From Corallococcus interemptor (lineage in GTDB: Bacteria > Myxococcota > Myxococcia > Myxococcales > Myxococcaceae): DNA of 46,742 nucleotides. The stretch lies in contig NZ_RAWM01000066.1 of NCBI RefSeq assembly GCF_003668875.1, positions 1 through 46,742 on the forward strand, in the 5' to 3' direction. The number at the start of each line of letters is the position of its first letter. Within the stretch, counting starts at the first letter, position 1. This document shows positions 15,169-23,700 of the stretch, one piece after another. Under the pieces are notes generated by a model that was not told where the DNA came from, ran no database searches, and saw only the letters and a list, made by a program, of their open reading frames with translations. The position numbers were made by a program, and so were the translations under genes.

Positions 15169-15349
15169 GGCAGGCGGATGGGGCCCGAAACCGGGGATCG
15201 TCCTGCTCGACGGCGACACGGCATGGCCCCTGGTGGGCTACGCGTCGCTCATGGCAAGCGTGACGCTGGGGTGTCTGGCCTTCCTCCGGAGACGCTGACA
15301 GCGCGGCTTGCGGCCGCAGGGCGCGGATGGTCAATTCGCGCCCCTCGCG

Positions 15350-17404
15350 ATGAGCGCCCCCACCTCAGAAGACTCCTTCCGGACGAAGCTCGACGGCCTG
15401 CTTGTCGTGGCGCTGCTGCTGTGGGGGCTCGCGCAGCTGGCGCCGCACCTGGCCCATCCCGCCATCTACAACTGGGACGAGGCGATGCATCAGGCCGCCG
15501 CGCGCGGCACGCACGACACGTTCTTCACGCCGCACATCTACAAGGACCCGCTCTATCCCAGTGACATCCGGCACTGGTGGGCCGCGAACGTCTGGATGCA
15601 CAAGCCCACGGGCCCGTTCTGGTTCGGGGCGCTGATGATGCACGTCGTGGGCGTGACGCCGCTCGCGCTGCGGCTGGCCTCGCTCCTGGGACACCTGGCG
15701 GCGGGGGCCGCCATCTACCTCATCGCGCGCAGGCCCGCGGGCCGGCTGTGGGCCACGCTGGGGGCCATGGGGTTCCTGGCGCTGCCCTTCGGCTGGCAGC
15801 TGGTGCAGGGGCGCTTCTTCGGCGACGTGACGGACTGCACCCTGGCGGGCTGCAACGCCCTGGCGGTGGCGCTGCTCTTCCACGCGACCCGGGAGGATTC
15901 CTGGCGCTGGGGGCTCGCGGCGGGAGCGGTGGTGGGGCTGGGCTTTCTTTGCAAGACGGGGCTCGCGCTGACGCCGCTGGGCGTGGGCGCGACGCTGTGG
16001 GCCCTGAGCCGGCTGCGCTTCTGTCCGGGACCCCGGCCAGGCACGGTGGTGGCCATGGTGGCCGCGGCCGGCGTGGTGGCGGCGCCCTGGAGCCTGTACT
16101 CCGCGTGGCGCTGGCCGGAGCTGCACGACCTGGAGTCGCGCGTCACGCGCGCGCACCTCTTCCCTGATCCGGCCGTGGACGTGGGCCCCTGGCGCCGCCC
16201 GCTGGACGCCGTCCTCAACGAGGTCAACCGCACGAGCCTCCAGCCGCTCGCGAACGTGCTGCCACTGATGGCCTTTGGCTGGCTGCTGGTGCGCGCCGTG
16301 CGCAAGCGGGAGCTGGAGACGGTGGGGCTGGCGCTGTGGGTGGGGGCGACGTGGCTCGTGCTGTCCCTGGGCACGGTGAAGGTCCCGGCCATCGCGTGGG
16401 GCGCGGTGCCCGCTGTCATGGCCGCGCTCGCCATCGCGGGCTCGGACGCGCGGCGCCACCCGGTGCTCGCGGCCGTGCTGCTGGCGGGGCTCGCCACGCC
16501 GCTGGCCATCGAGCACCTGCCCGTGCTGACCCGCCTGCGCGAGTCGCTTCCCGCGTCGTGGGAGCAGACGCGGACCCTGCCGGGGCTCGCGGAAGGGCTG
16601 GTGCTGTCCTTGGGCGTGGCCGTGCTGACCGCCATCGTCTTCCGGCTCGCGCGCCGGCCCGGGTGGATGACCGTGGGGCTGGGCTTCGCGGCGTCGGCGG
16701 TGCTCGCGTGGCACCTGGCCCTCACGCTGCCGGTGGAGAAGGCGCGCTACCAGGCGGAGCACCTGGAGGAACTGTACGTCAGCCACACGCGCGAGGTGGG
16801 CCTGGCGGTGTCCCGGCACACGCCGAAGAACAGCGTCCTCTTCGCCGCGTTGGACTTCGACGCCCCGCTCAACTTCGAGAACCTCAACCTCATGTTCTGG
16901 AGCGGCCGCATGGCGTACCGGCGGGCGCCGGACGTGGCGCTGGCGCGCGAGCGGGGCTACCACCCCTATCTCGTGTCGCCTCTGGCGGAGCCCTACGCGC
17001 CCGTGCCCGGCATCCCGCCCCAGGCCGCGCTGCGAGCCTACGACCTGGAGGCGCCCCTGCCGCAGCCCGCGCCCCTGCCTGACGGCCTCACGCCCCTGTC
17101 CGTGCGGCAGGGGAACCTGGAGGTGCTGGGCTTCGCGTCCCGGGGCCTGGGCCATGGCCTGGAGCGCTATGCCTTCTACGTCCGGGCGCTCGGTCCGCCG
17201 CAGCCGCTGCGCGTCACCTTCCACGGTCCCGACGGCATCGTGGAGCGGGTGCTGGAGACCGGGGCGACGCTGCGCCACCCCCAGGCCCTGCGGGGCGCGG
17301 CGTGGTTCATCCTGCCCACGCTGGGCCCGCCTCGCGCGAAGGTGACGCAGCTGGAGTTCGGCGCCGTGGGACAGCGGGTGGCGCTGTCCCCGGCGTCTCC
17401 CTGA
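15350..17404 (+). CDS. GT-C glycosyltransferase, ArnT/PMT family-like (GT39/GT83)
   Basis: The protein has 684 residues. ATG at 15350 is chosen over an in-frame TTG 42 bases upstream, because the hydrophobic first helix then starts at about residue 17. The first periplasmic loop carries the acidic pair typical of GT-C enzymes (IYNWDEAMH, Asp43-Glu44). About ten to twelve membrane helices follow up to about residue 480, then a soluble C-terminal domain of about 200 residues. The family uses a polyprenyl-phosphate sugar to glycosylate lipid A, proteins or other envelope acceptors. Its position behind the two FemAB-like genes and the acyltransferase fits a surface-modification locus. It is tail-to-tail with the DNRLRE gene, with only 12 bases between. 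Confidence 0.9.
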   Translation: MSAPTSEDSFRTKLDGLLVVALLLWGLAQLAPHLAHPAIYNWDEAMHQAAARGTHDTFFTPHIYKDPLYPSDIRHWWAANVWMHKPTGPFWFGALMMHVVGVTPLALRLASLLGHLAAGAAIYLIARRPAGRLWATLGAMGFLALPFGWQLVQGRFFGDVTDCTLAGCNALAVALLFHATREDSWRWGLAAGAVVGLGFLCKTGLALTPLGVGATLWALSRLRFCPGPRPGTVVAMVAAAGVVAAPWSLYSAWRWPELHDLESRVTRAHLFPDPAVDVGPWRRPLDAVLNEVNRTSLQPLANVLPLMAFGWLLVRAVRKRELETVGLALWVGATWLVLSLGTVKVPAIAWGAVPAVMAALAIAGSDARRHPVLAAVLLAGLATPLAIEHLPVLTRLRESLPASWEQTRTLPGLAEGLVLSLGVAVLTAIVFRLARRPGWMTVGLGFAASAVLAWHLALTLPVEKARYQAEHLEELYVSHTREVGLAVSRHTPKNSVLFAALDFDAPLNFENLNLMFWSGRMAYRRAPDVALARERGYHPYLVSPLAEPYAPVPGIPPQAALRAYDLEAPLPQPAPLPDGLTPLSVRQGNLEVLGFASRGLGHGLERYAFYVRALGPPQPLRVTFHGPDGIVERVLETGATLRHPQALRGAAWFILPTLGPPRAKVTQLEFGAVGQRVALSPASP

Positions 17405-17416
17405 GCCGTCCCTACC

Positions 17417-19774
17417 TCACGGCGTGGCGGTGGGGTTGGAGTAGTAGACGATGAGCCGCGGCCAGCGGGCGCTGGTGTTCGAGTACTCGCGCGAGTCGTA
17501 CACCGAGCGGCTTCCCGGCGAGTCGAGCCGGAGGGACAGCTGGCCGTTCATGGACAGCGTCTCCTGGACGATGGGCACCAGCAGCGGGCTCGCGTTGATG
17601 CCCACCTGCGTGGTGTACGGCACCGGCCGGCTGGGGAACTGCCAGGAGCCCAGCTCGCAGCTGAACACCGAGGGCCGGGTGTTCCACGTCATGGCCGTCT
17701 CGCTCCACGTGTTGTCGGGGACCCACCGCGTATAGACGTTCGTGTCCGCGCCCGCCGTGAGGTCGCCACCGGAGGACGTGGTGACGAGGACGACGGAGGC
17801 CACCTGGACGGTGGGCGGCAGGGAGGAGAGGTCGAAGCGCAGGAAGCTCTCCGCGTCCGCCCGGTCCACGGTCAGCGCCATGGACGTGCCCGCGTTCGCG
17901 TTCGAATTGCTCTTCCAGACGGACGTGTCCGCCACCGGGAAGAAGGACGCCGCCTCCAGGTGAGACGTCACCTGGGCGTCGTCCGGCCCGAAGTAGCTGA
18001 CGACCAGCCGGGGCCGCTCGCTGGCGACGCCGTACTCCCGCGAGCGATACACCGTGTGGTAGCCCGGCGAGCGCAGCCGGAAGGAGATGCGCCCGTCCGA
18101 GTCCAGCGCCTGCTGCACGGGGGCCTTCAGCTTCGCGTCGGCGTTGACGCCCAGCTGCAGCGGCTTGGGCGAGGTGTTGGCGTTCCACAGCCACCACGAG
18201 CCCAGGTCGCTCCCGCTCACCGCCGGCCGGTTGTTCCACGTCATGCCCGTCTCGCTCCAGCTGTCGTCCGGCACCAGGTGCGCGTAGACGCTGCCGTCGC
18301 CCCCGGCCGAGGAGCCGTTGAAGGACAGGGCCTCCAGCCGGACGGAGGCGATGTGCGAGCCCGCCGGGATGTTGCCCAGGTTGAAGCGCAGGTACGTCTC
18401 ACCCTTGCCGGAGTCGACCCACAGGTCCTGCGCGGTGCCGTAGTTCGTGGCCGGGTTCGCGGACCAGACGTACGTGTCCGCCTCCGGCTCCAGGACGACC
18501 TGCGTGGGCGCGGAGGCCACGGGCGTGGGGCAGGGGGGCGGGATGAAGTAGGAGACGATGAGCTGGGGCCAGCGGGCCTCCGTGTTCGTGTACTCGCGCG
18601 AGTGGAACAGCGTCCGGTACCCCGGCGAGTCCAGCCGCAGGGAGATCATCCCGTCCGACTCCAGCGCCGTCTGCACGGGCGCCACCAGCTTCGGGCTGGA
18701 GTTGATGCCCACCTGGGTCGTGTACGGGCCCGTGTGGTTCCACGGCAGCCAGGAGCCCAGGTCGTCGCTGGAGGCCGCGGGCTTGTTGTTCCAGGTGATG
18801 CCCGTCTCGCTCCAGGTGTTGTCCGGGACGAGCCGCGTGTAGACGTTGCCGTCCGCGCCGGCATACGCGGTGCCGTCATAGGACGTGGCCACCAGGGACA
18901 CGGCGACCACCTGCGCGTTGACCGGGACGCTGCCCAGGCCGAAGCGCAGGTAGGACTCCGCCGCCGTCCGGTCGACGGTCATCGTCATGCTCTTGCCGGA
19001 GTTGGTGGTGGGGCTGCCCGCCAGGACCTGCGCGTCCGCCTGCGGGTAGAGGGCCACGACCTGGAGGTCGGTGTTCACCTGCGGATCCCCGGGCTCGAAG
19101 TAGTTGATGATGAGCTTGGGGCGCTCGCTGGCGACGCTGTGTTCACGCGAGCGATACACCGTGTGGTAGCCCGGGGACATCAGCCGGAAGGACACCAGGC
19201 CATCCGAGTCCAGGGCCTGCTGCACGGGCGCCTTCAGCTTCGGGTCGAAGTTGAGACCCACCTGCGAGGGTTTGGGAGAGGTGCTGGCGTACCAGAGCCA
19301 CCAGGAGCCCAGCCTGTCACCGGTGACGGCGGGCCGGTTGTTCCACGTCATGCCCGTCTCGCTCCAGGTGTCGTCCGGCACCAGGTGCGCATAGACGCTG
19401 CCGTCGCCCCCGGCCGAGGAGCCGCTGAAGGCCAGGGCCTGCAGCATGACCGAGGCGATGTGGGCGCCGGCCGGGAGGCTGCTCAGGTTGAAGCGCAGGT
19501 AGGTCTCCGCCTTGTTGGAGTCGACCCACAGGTCCTGCGCGGTGCCGAAGTTCGTGGTCGGGTTGGCGGGCCGGACGTACGTGTCCGCCTCCGGCTCCAG
19601 GATGAGCTGCTTGGGCGTAGGCGTCGTGAGGAGTGGCGAGGCCTGGACCCGCGCTGACGGCGGGGCCGGCTCCGGCGGTGCTTCGCCGCTGCCACAGCCA
19701 GGGACGAGCCCCGCCACGAGCGGTGCGATGAGAAGGGAACGCAGGGACTTCTTCCACGGGGATGCGGGGTGCAT
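17417..19774 (-). CDS. DNRLRE-domain (CBM96-like) surface lipoprotein with four modules
   Basis: The protein has 785 residues from the ATG at 19774, chosen because it opens a lipoprotein signal with lipobox VPGC (Cys27); in-frame ATGs exist further upstream (for example 19825). Four beta-sandwich modules of about 170-190 residues follow. Modules 1 and 3 share LEPEADTYV, FGTAQDLW or YGTAQDLW, GGDGSVYAHLVPDD and SETGMTWNNRPAV. Modules 2 and 4 share a different set (TVDR...ESYLRF or ESFLRF, VYTRLVPDNTWSET or VYTRWVPDNTWSET). The order is therefore A-B-A-B. The SETxxTWNxxP box is the DNRLRE/CBM96 signature; such domains bind acidic polysaccharide in some enzymes, but no catalytic domain is present here. 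Likely outer-membrane anchored and adhesive. Confidence 0.88.
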   Translation of the reverse strand: MHPASPWKKSLRSLLIAPLVAGLVPGCGSGEAPPEPAPPSARVQASPLLTTPTPKQLILEPEADTYVRPANPTTNFGTAQDLWVDSNKAETYLRFNLSSLPAGAHIASVMLQALAFSGSSAGGDGSVYAHLVPDDTWSETGMTWNNRPAVTGDRLGSWWLWYASTSPKPSQVGLNFDPKLKAPVQQALDSDGLVSFRLMSPGYHTVYRSREHSVASERPKLIINYFEPGDPQVNTDLQVVALYPQADAQVLAGSPTTNSGKSMTMTVDRTAAESYLRFGLGSVPVNAQVVAVSLVATSYDGTAYAGADGNVYTRLVPDNTWSETGITWNNKPAASSDDLGSWLPWNHTGPYTTQVGINSSPKLVAPVQTALESDGMISLRLDSPGYRTLFHSREYTNTEARWPQLIVSYFIPPPCPTPVASAPTQVVLEPEADTYVWSANPATNYGTAQDLWVDSGKGETYLRFNLGNIPAGSHIASVRLEALSFNGSSAGGDGSVYAHLVPDDSWSETGMTWNNRPAVSGSDLGSWWLWNANTSPKPLQLGVNADAKLKAPVQQALDSDGRISFRLRSPGYHTVYRSREYGVASERPRLVVSYFGPDDAQVTSHLEAASFFPVADTSVWKSNSNANAGTSMALTVDRADAESFLRFDLSSLPPTVQVASVVLVTTSSGGDLTAGADTNVYTRWVPDNTWSETAMTWNTRPSVFSCELGSWQFPSRPVPYTTQVGINASPLLVPIVQETLSMNGQLSLRLDSPGSRSVYDSREYSNTSARWPRLIVYYSNPTATP

Positions 19775-19984
19775 GCAATGGCACTCGGAGGCACGCGCGC
19801 CGGTCCGTTCCGGCGCGACGTGCATCCCTTGAGCAACCCCCGCGCCAGAGGTCGGATCTCCTGTGACTTCCAATGCTTGCGTGGCGACGTGGCGCCCGCG
19901 CCGGGGTGGAACGTGCCAGAACCGGCACGCACGCGAGGCCGTCCAGCGGACGCGGGTGTCATGGGCTTCGCGAATGCCGCTGCT

Positions 19985-20566
19985 TCAGCTCGCGAGAGGC
20001 CGCGCGAACTTCCAGCCCACGAGCATGAGCAGGCTGGCGATGACGGCCTTGATCACTCCCCCGGGGATGAAGGGGAGGAAGCCCTTCTGGAAGGCCGTGG
20101 CGAAGTCGAGCCCGGCCTTCACGCGGAGCCACGACACGCCAATGGCCAGGACGAGCAGCTGGCCCGCGAGGAACAGCGGACCCGCCGTCCACCAGCGTCT
20201 GTCGTAGCCGTGTCGCGCCGCGAGGCCCACGAGGAACGCAGCGGGGAGGAATCCCACCAGGAAGCCGCCGGTGGCGCCGGTCAGCGCGCCCCAGCCGCTG
20301 GCGCCTTTCGCGAAGAAGGGCAGGCCCACCGCCCCCAGCAGGAGATAGGCAGCCTGCGCGGCCATGCCACGCACGGGCCCGAGCGCGGCCGCCGTGAGGA
20401 TGACCGCGAGCGTCTGGCCCGTGATGGGCACCGGTGAGCCCGGCACGGAGACGGCGACCTGCGCGAGCAACGCGGTGAAGAGCGCCGCGACCAGGACGAG
20501 CAGGGCCTCCTGTGCGCGCGTGCGGACGAAGCGGTCAGCCAGGACGTCATGGGGTGAGTGAGACAC
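19985..20566 (-). CDS. bioY: Biotin transporter BioY (S component of ECF transporter)
   Basis: The protein has 193 residues, the family length. Six hydrophobic segments are visible, and the BioY hallmarks are present: VPGSPVPITGQTLAV near residue 40, AAQAAYLLLGAVGLPFFA, GATGGFLVGF and a C-terminal GVIKAVIASLLM. BioY binds biotin with high affinity, alone or with the shared ECF energizing module. No ECF ATPase or T component is adjacent, so it is a solitary form. It is divergent from the MAPEG gene. No biotin-repressor (BirA) type operator was recognised upstream. Confidence 0.96.
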   Translation of the reverse strand: MSHSPHDVLADRFVRTRAQEALLVLVAALFTALLAQVAVSVPGSPVPITGQTLAVILTAAALGPVRGMAAQAAYLLLGAVGLPFFAKGASGWGALTGATGGFLVGFLPAAFLVGLAARHGYDRRWWTAGPLFLAGQLLVLAIGVSWLRVKAGLDFATAFQKGFLPFIPGGVIKAVIASLLMLVGWKFARPLAS

Positions 20567-20666
20567 GGGCCGATGCTCGGTGAGGCCGCACCCCGGTGCA
20601 AGGGCCGCCCATGGGCTTCATGAAACGGCTACCGTCGCGGCCTTCTCGTGGTTGGAGGCCTTCGCT

Positions 20667-21077
20667 TTGACGACCCCCCTGCTCGGCACGCTCTCCCTGG
20701 TCCCGGTGACTTCGCTCTACGCCGCGCTCAACGTCCTGCTTGCGGTGGTGCTCTCCATCAACGTCAGCCGGGTCCGCACGAAGCACCAGGTGTTCCGGGG
20801 CGACGGAGGACATGCCGGTTTGATCTCCGCCATCCGCGCGCACGGCAACAACATCGAGCAGGTGCCCATGACGCTCATCCTGCTGCTGCTGGCGGAGCTG
20901 AGCGGCGGGAACTCGACGGCGCTGCATGTCTTCGGCGGTGCGCTGTTCGTGGCGCGACTGGCGCATGCCATTGGAATGCTCCGCACCCATTCCATCCAGG
21001 CGGTGGGCGCGGTGCTGACGCTGGTCGTGCAGCTGGGCCTGTCGGTCTGGGTGCTCTGGCTGCGGCCCTGGGGCTAA
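20667..21077 (+). CDS. MAPEG-family membrane protein
   Basis: The protein has 136 residues from a TTG at 20667 preceded by TGGAGG (about 20652-20657). An in-frame GTG at 20580 would leave only 13 bases to the divergent bioY start and no room for two promoters. Four membrane helices are expected. The MAPEG signature is the stretch SAIRAHGNNIEQVPMTLILL after the first helix. The family includes glutathione transferase-like and leukotriene/prostaglandin synthase-like enzymes; bacterial roles are mostly unknown. It is tail-to-tail with the LysR gene: the two stop codons overlap (21074-21077). Confidence 0.85.
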   Translation: MTTPLLGTLSLVPVTSLYAALNVLLAVVLSINVSRVRTKHQVFRGDGGHAGLISAIRAHGNNIEQVPMTLILLLLAELSGGNSTALHVFGGALFVARLAHAIGMLRTHSIQAVGAVLTLVVQLGLSVWVLWLRPWG

Positions 21078-21958
21078 CCCGCATCCTCCTTCGCCCGCGC
21101 CCGGACCTCCGCCGCGAACAGCTCCGCCGCGGGCGTGCGCGGCGCGCCCTTGCGCCAGAGGAGCGCGGCCAGCTCCGAGCGGGGCGCGGGGGACAGCCGC
21201 TTCACCACCAGCCGCTCCGCGTCCGTGAGCCGTGGCTCGGGAAGCACCGTGACGGCGAGGCCCGCGCGGACGATGGCCAGCACGGTGGCCACCGCGTTCG
21301 ACTCCAGCGCCACCCGGGGCGCGAACCGCATCGCCGCGAAGTGCGCGTCCACCCGCGCGCGCACCCGCAGGCCGCGTGACAGCAGCGCGAATGGCTCCTC
21401 CGTGAGCTGCTTCATCCCCACGGACTCCGCGCCCGCCAGCGCATGTCCCCGCGCGACGACGAGCGCCAGCCGGCTGTCGAAGACGGCTTCCGCGTCCAGG
21501 TCCGACAGACGCGCGGGCGCATAGCCCAGCCCCACGTCCAGCTTGCCGGCCGCCAGCTGCCGCTCCAGCTTCCGGACCACGGCCTCCTGCGCGCTCAGCG
21601 CCAGCCCGGGATGTCTGCGCAGCACCGCCGCCAGGGCCGGCACCACGAGCCCGCGCATGCTCGGCGGATAGCCCACGCGCAGCGCACCCGTGGCGAGCCC
21701 CCGCAGCGCACCCACCGCGGACAGCCCCGCGTTCACGTCCTCCAGCGCGCGGGAGGCATAGGTGCGGAACAGCTCTCCGGCCTGGGTGAGCCGCACTCCG
21801 GTGCGCGCCCTCTCGAAGAGCGGCGTTCCGACCTCTTCCTCCAGCTGGTGGATCTGGTGCGACAGCGTGGGCTGGGAGACGTGCAGCCGCCGCGCGGCGC
21901 GCCCGAAGTGCAGCGCGTCGGCGACGGCGGAGAAGTAGCGCAGGTGCCGGAGCTCCAT
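21074..21958 (-). CDS. LysR-family transcriptional regulator
   Basis: The protein has 294 residues, the usual length. The winged helix-turn-helix is at about 2-60 (HFGRAARRLHVSQPTLSHQI, with the recognition helix around SQPTLSHQ). The effector-binding domain follows from about 90, starting GALRVGYPPSMRGLVVPAL. It is divergent from the acetolactate synthase-like operon, the classical arrangement for a LysR regulator and its target. The intergenic region carries several inverted repeats, including a T-N11-A box. The likely inducer is a substrate or product of the operon (2-oxo acid or aldehyde); this is inference. Confidence 0.96.
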   Translation of the reverse strand: MELRHLRYFSAVADALHFGRAARRLHVSQPTLSHQIHQLEEEVGTPLFERARTGVRLTQAGELFRTYASRALEDVNAGLSAVGALRGLATGALRVGYPPSMRGLVVPALAAVLRRHPGLALSAQEAVVRKLERQLAAGKLDVGLGYAPARLSDLDAEAVFDSRLALVVARGHALAGAESVGMKQLTEEPFALLSRGLRVRARVDAHFAAMRFAPRVALESNAVATVLAIVRAGLAVTVLPEPRLTDAERLVVKRLSPAPRSELAALLWRKGAPRTPAAELFAAEVRARAKEDAG

Positions 21959-21967
21959 GGGGGCATC

Positions 21968-22015
21968 ATAGACAGCATCTATCGATTCGATGAAAACAGA
22001 CGAATGTACGAATCG
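21968..22015. promoter_or_regulatory. Overlapping LysR-type operator candidates
   Basis: ATAGA-N5-TCTAT (21968-21982) contains T-N11-A, the LysR consensus pattern, and lies 10 bases upstream of the regulator start. A second repeat, ATTCG-N11-CGAAT (21985-22005), and a longer CGATTC...GAATCG pair (21983-22015) sit next to it. The patch is much richer in A/T than its surroundings, as expected for promoters of the divergent genes. Confidence 0.6.
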
Positions 22016-22059
22016 GTGCCCCTGGGTACATCTTCCGCGTCACCTGAGGAGAGGGACCC

Positions 22060-23700
22060 ATGAAGGCATCGGATCTGTTCGTGAAGGCGCTCGAAGCCGA
22101 GGGCGTGCGCTGTGTCTACGGCCTGCCCGGCGAGGAGAACCTGGACCTGCTGGAGTCCATGCGCACCGCGGGCATGCGCCTCATCGTCACGCGCCATGAG
22201 CAGGCGGCGGGGTTCATGGCCGCCACGCAGGGGCGGCTCACCGGACGCGCGGGCGTGTGCCTGGCGACGCTGGGGCCGGGGGCCACCAACCTGGTCACCG
22301 CGGCGGCGTACGCGCAGCTGGGCGCCATGCCCATGGTGATGCTCACCGGCCAGAAGCCCATCAAGGTCAGCAAGCAGGGCCACTTCCAGATCGTCGACGT
22401 CGTCGGAATAATGCGGCCGCTCACCAAGTCCACCCGCACGCTCGTGTCGGCGGAGCATGTCCCCTCGGCGGTGCGTGAGGCCTTCCGCCGCGCGGAGGAG
22501 GAGCGCCCCGGCGCCACCCACCTGGAGCTGCCCGAGGACGTGGCGCGCGAGTCCACCGAGGCCCAGCCCCTGTCGCCGGGCGTCGCGCGGCGGCCCGTGG
22601 CGGACGAGGCGTCCATCGCGCAGGCGGTGGAGACGCTCGCTTCGGCCCGCCGCCCGCTGTTGATGATTGGCGCGGGGGCCAACCGCAAGCTCACGTCGGA
22701 GATGCTCCGCGCCTTCGTGGACCGCGTGGGCCTGCCCTTCTTCAGCACGCAGATGGGCAAGGGCGTGGTGGATGAAACCCACCCGCTGTGGATGGGCACG
22801 GCGGCGCTGTCCGACGGCGACTTCGTCCACCGCGCCATCGAGGCCTCGGACTGCATCCTCAACGTGGGCCACGACGTCATCGAGAAGCCCCCGTTCGTCA
22901 TGCGCGACGGCCGCCGCACGGTCATCCACCTGAACTTCTCCTCGGCGGAGGTCGACCCCGTGTACTTCCCGCAGGTGCAGGTGACCGGAGACCTGGCCAA
23001 CGCCGTCTGGCGCATCGCGGAGGGCGTGGGCCCGCGCTCGCACTGGGACTTCACGCCCTTCGAGCGCTCCAGGGCGGGGCTCGACGCGCAGTTCGTGAGC
23101 GGCGCCGCGGACGACCGCTTCCCCATCTACCCCGCGCGGCTCGTGGCGGAGGTGCGCCGCGCCATGCCGGATGACGGCGTCGTGTGCCTGGACAACGGCA
23201 TGTACAAGCTGTGGTTCGCCCGCTACTACCGGTGCCGCCGGCCCAACACGCTGCTGCTCGACAACGCGCTCGCGACGATGGGGGCGGGGCTGCCGTCCGC
23301 CATCGCGGCGAAGCTCGTGCACCCGCGCCGCAAGGTGGTGGCGGTCTGCGGTGACGGCGGGTTCATGATGAACTCGCAGGAGCTGGAGACGGCGGTGCGC
23401 CTGAAGCTGGACCTGACGGTCATCGTCGTGCGCGACGACGGCTACGGGATGATCCGCTGGAAGCAGGAGGAGATGGGCCTGCCCGACTTCGGCATGACCC
23501 TGGGCAACCCGGACTTCGTCCGCTACGCGGAGGCCTACGGCGCACGCGGCCACCGCCCCACGAGCGCCACCGAGTTCGGCGCCACGCTCACGCGCTGCCT
23601 GGAGTCGGGCGGCGTGCACGTCATCGACCTGCCCATTGACTACACGGACACCGCGCGGGCGCTCGGTGCCGGTCCCCTGGAGGAACGCCATGCTGGCTGA
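22060..23700 (+). CDS. Thiamine-diphosphate enzyme, acetolactate synthase large subunit-like
   Basis: The protein has 546 residues. ATG 22060 follows GAGGAGAGGGA. All three ThDP-enzyme domains are visible. Catalytic Glu47 lies in RHEQAAGFMA, LATLGPGATNLVTAAA follows, and the ThDP/magnesium motif starts at Gly431-Asp432-Gly433 (CGDGGFMMNSQELETA). The protein is most like catabolic acetolactate synthases, which condense two pyruvates; no regulatory small subunit is encoded nearby, so a biosynthetic IlvBN role is unlikely. Related folds act as 2-oxo acid decarboxylases, which would fit the aldehyde dehydrogenase that follows. The reaction (acetolactate formation or decarboxylation) is undecided. 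It heads an operon with the ALDH and BASS genes and overlaps the ALDH start by 11 bases. Confidence 0.92.
   Translation: MKASDLFVKALEAEGVRCVYGLPGEENLDLLESMRTAGMRLIVTRHEQAAGFMAATQGRLTGRAGVCLATLGPGATNLVTAAAYAQLGAMPMVMLTGQKPIKVSKQGHFQIVDVVGIMRPLTKSTRTLVSAEHVPSAVREAFRRAEEERPGATHLELPEDVARESTEAQPLSPGVARRPVADEASIAQAVETLASARRPLLMIGAGANRKLTSEMLRAFVDRVGLPFFSTQMGKGVVDETHPLWMGTAALSDGDFVHRAIEASDCILNVGHDVIEKPPFVMRDGRRTVIHLNFSSAEVDPVYFPQVQVTGDLANAVWRIAEGVGPRSHWDFTPFERSRAGLDAQFVSGAADDRFPIYPARLVAEVRRAMPDDGVVCLDNGMYKLWFARYYRCRRPNTLLLDNALATMGAGLPSAIAAKLVHPRRKVVAVCGDGGFMMNSQELETAVRLKLDLTVIVVRDDGYGMIRWKQEEMGLPDFGMTLGNPDFVRYAEAYGARGHRPTSATEFGATLTRCLESGGVHVIDLPIDYTDTARALGAGPLEERHAG

Noticed and set aside
15178-15298. 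Short frame ending in a hydrophobic stretch and RRR (GYASLMASVTLGCLAFLRRR)
   Set aside because: It looks like a membrane or sorting tail, but no plausible start codon or ribosome site is present and it lies after a terminator-like hairpin; possibly a remnant.
20567-20666. Possible BirA operator in front of bioY
   Set aside because: No TTGTAAACC...GGTTTACAA-like palindrome was found.
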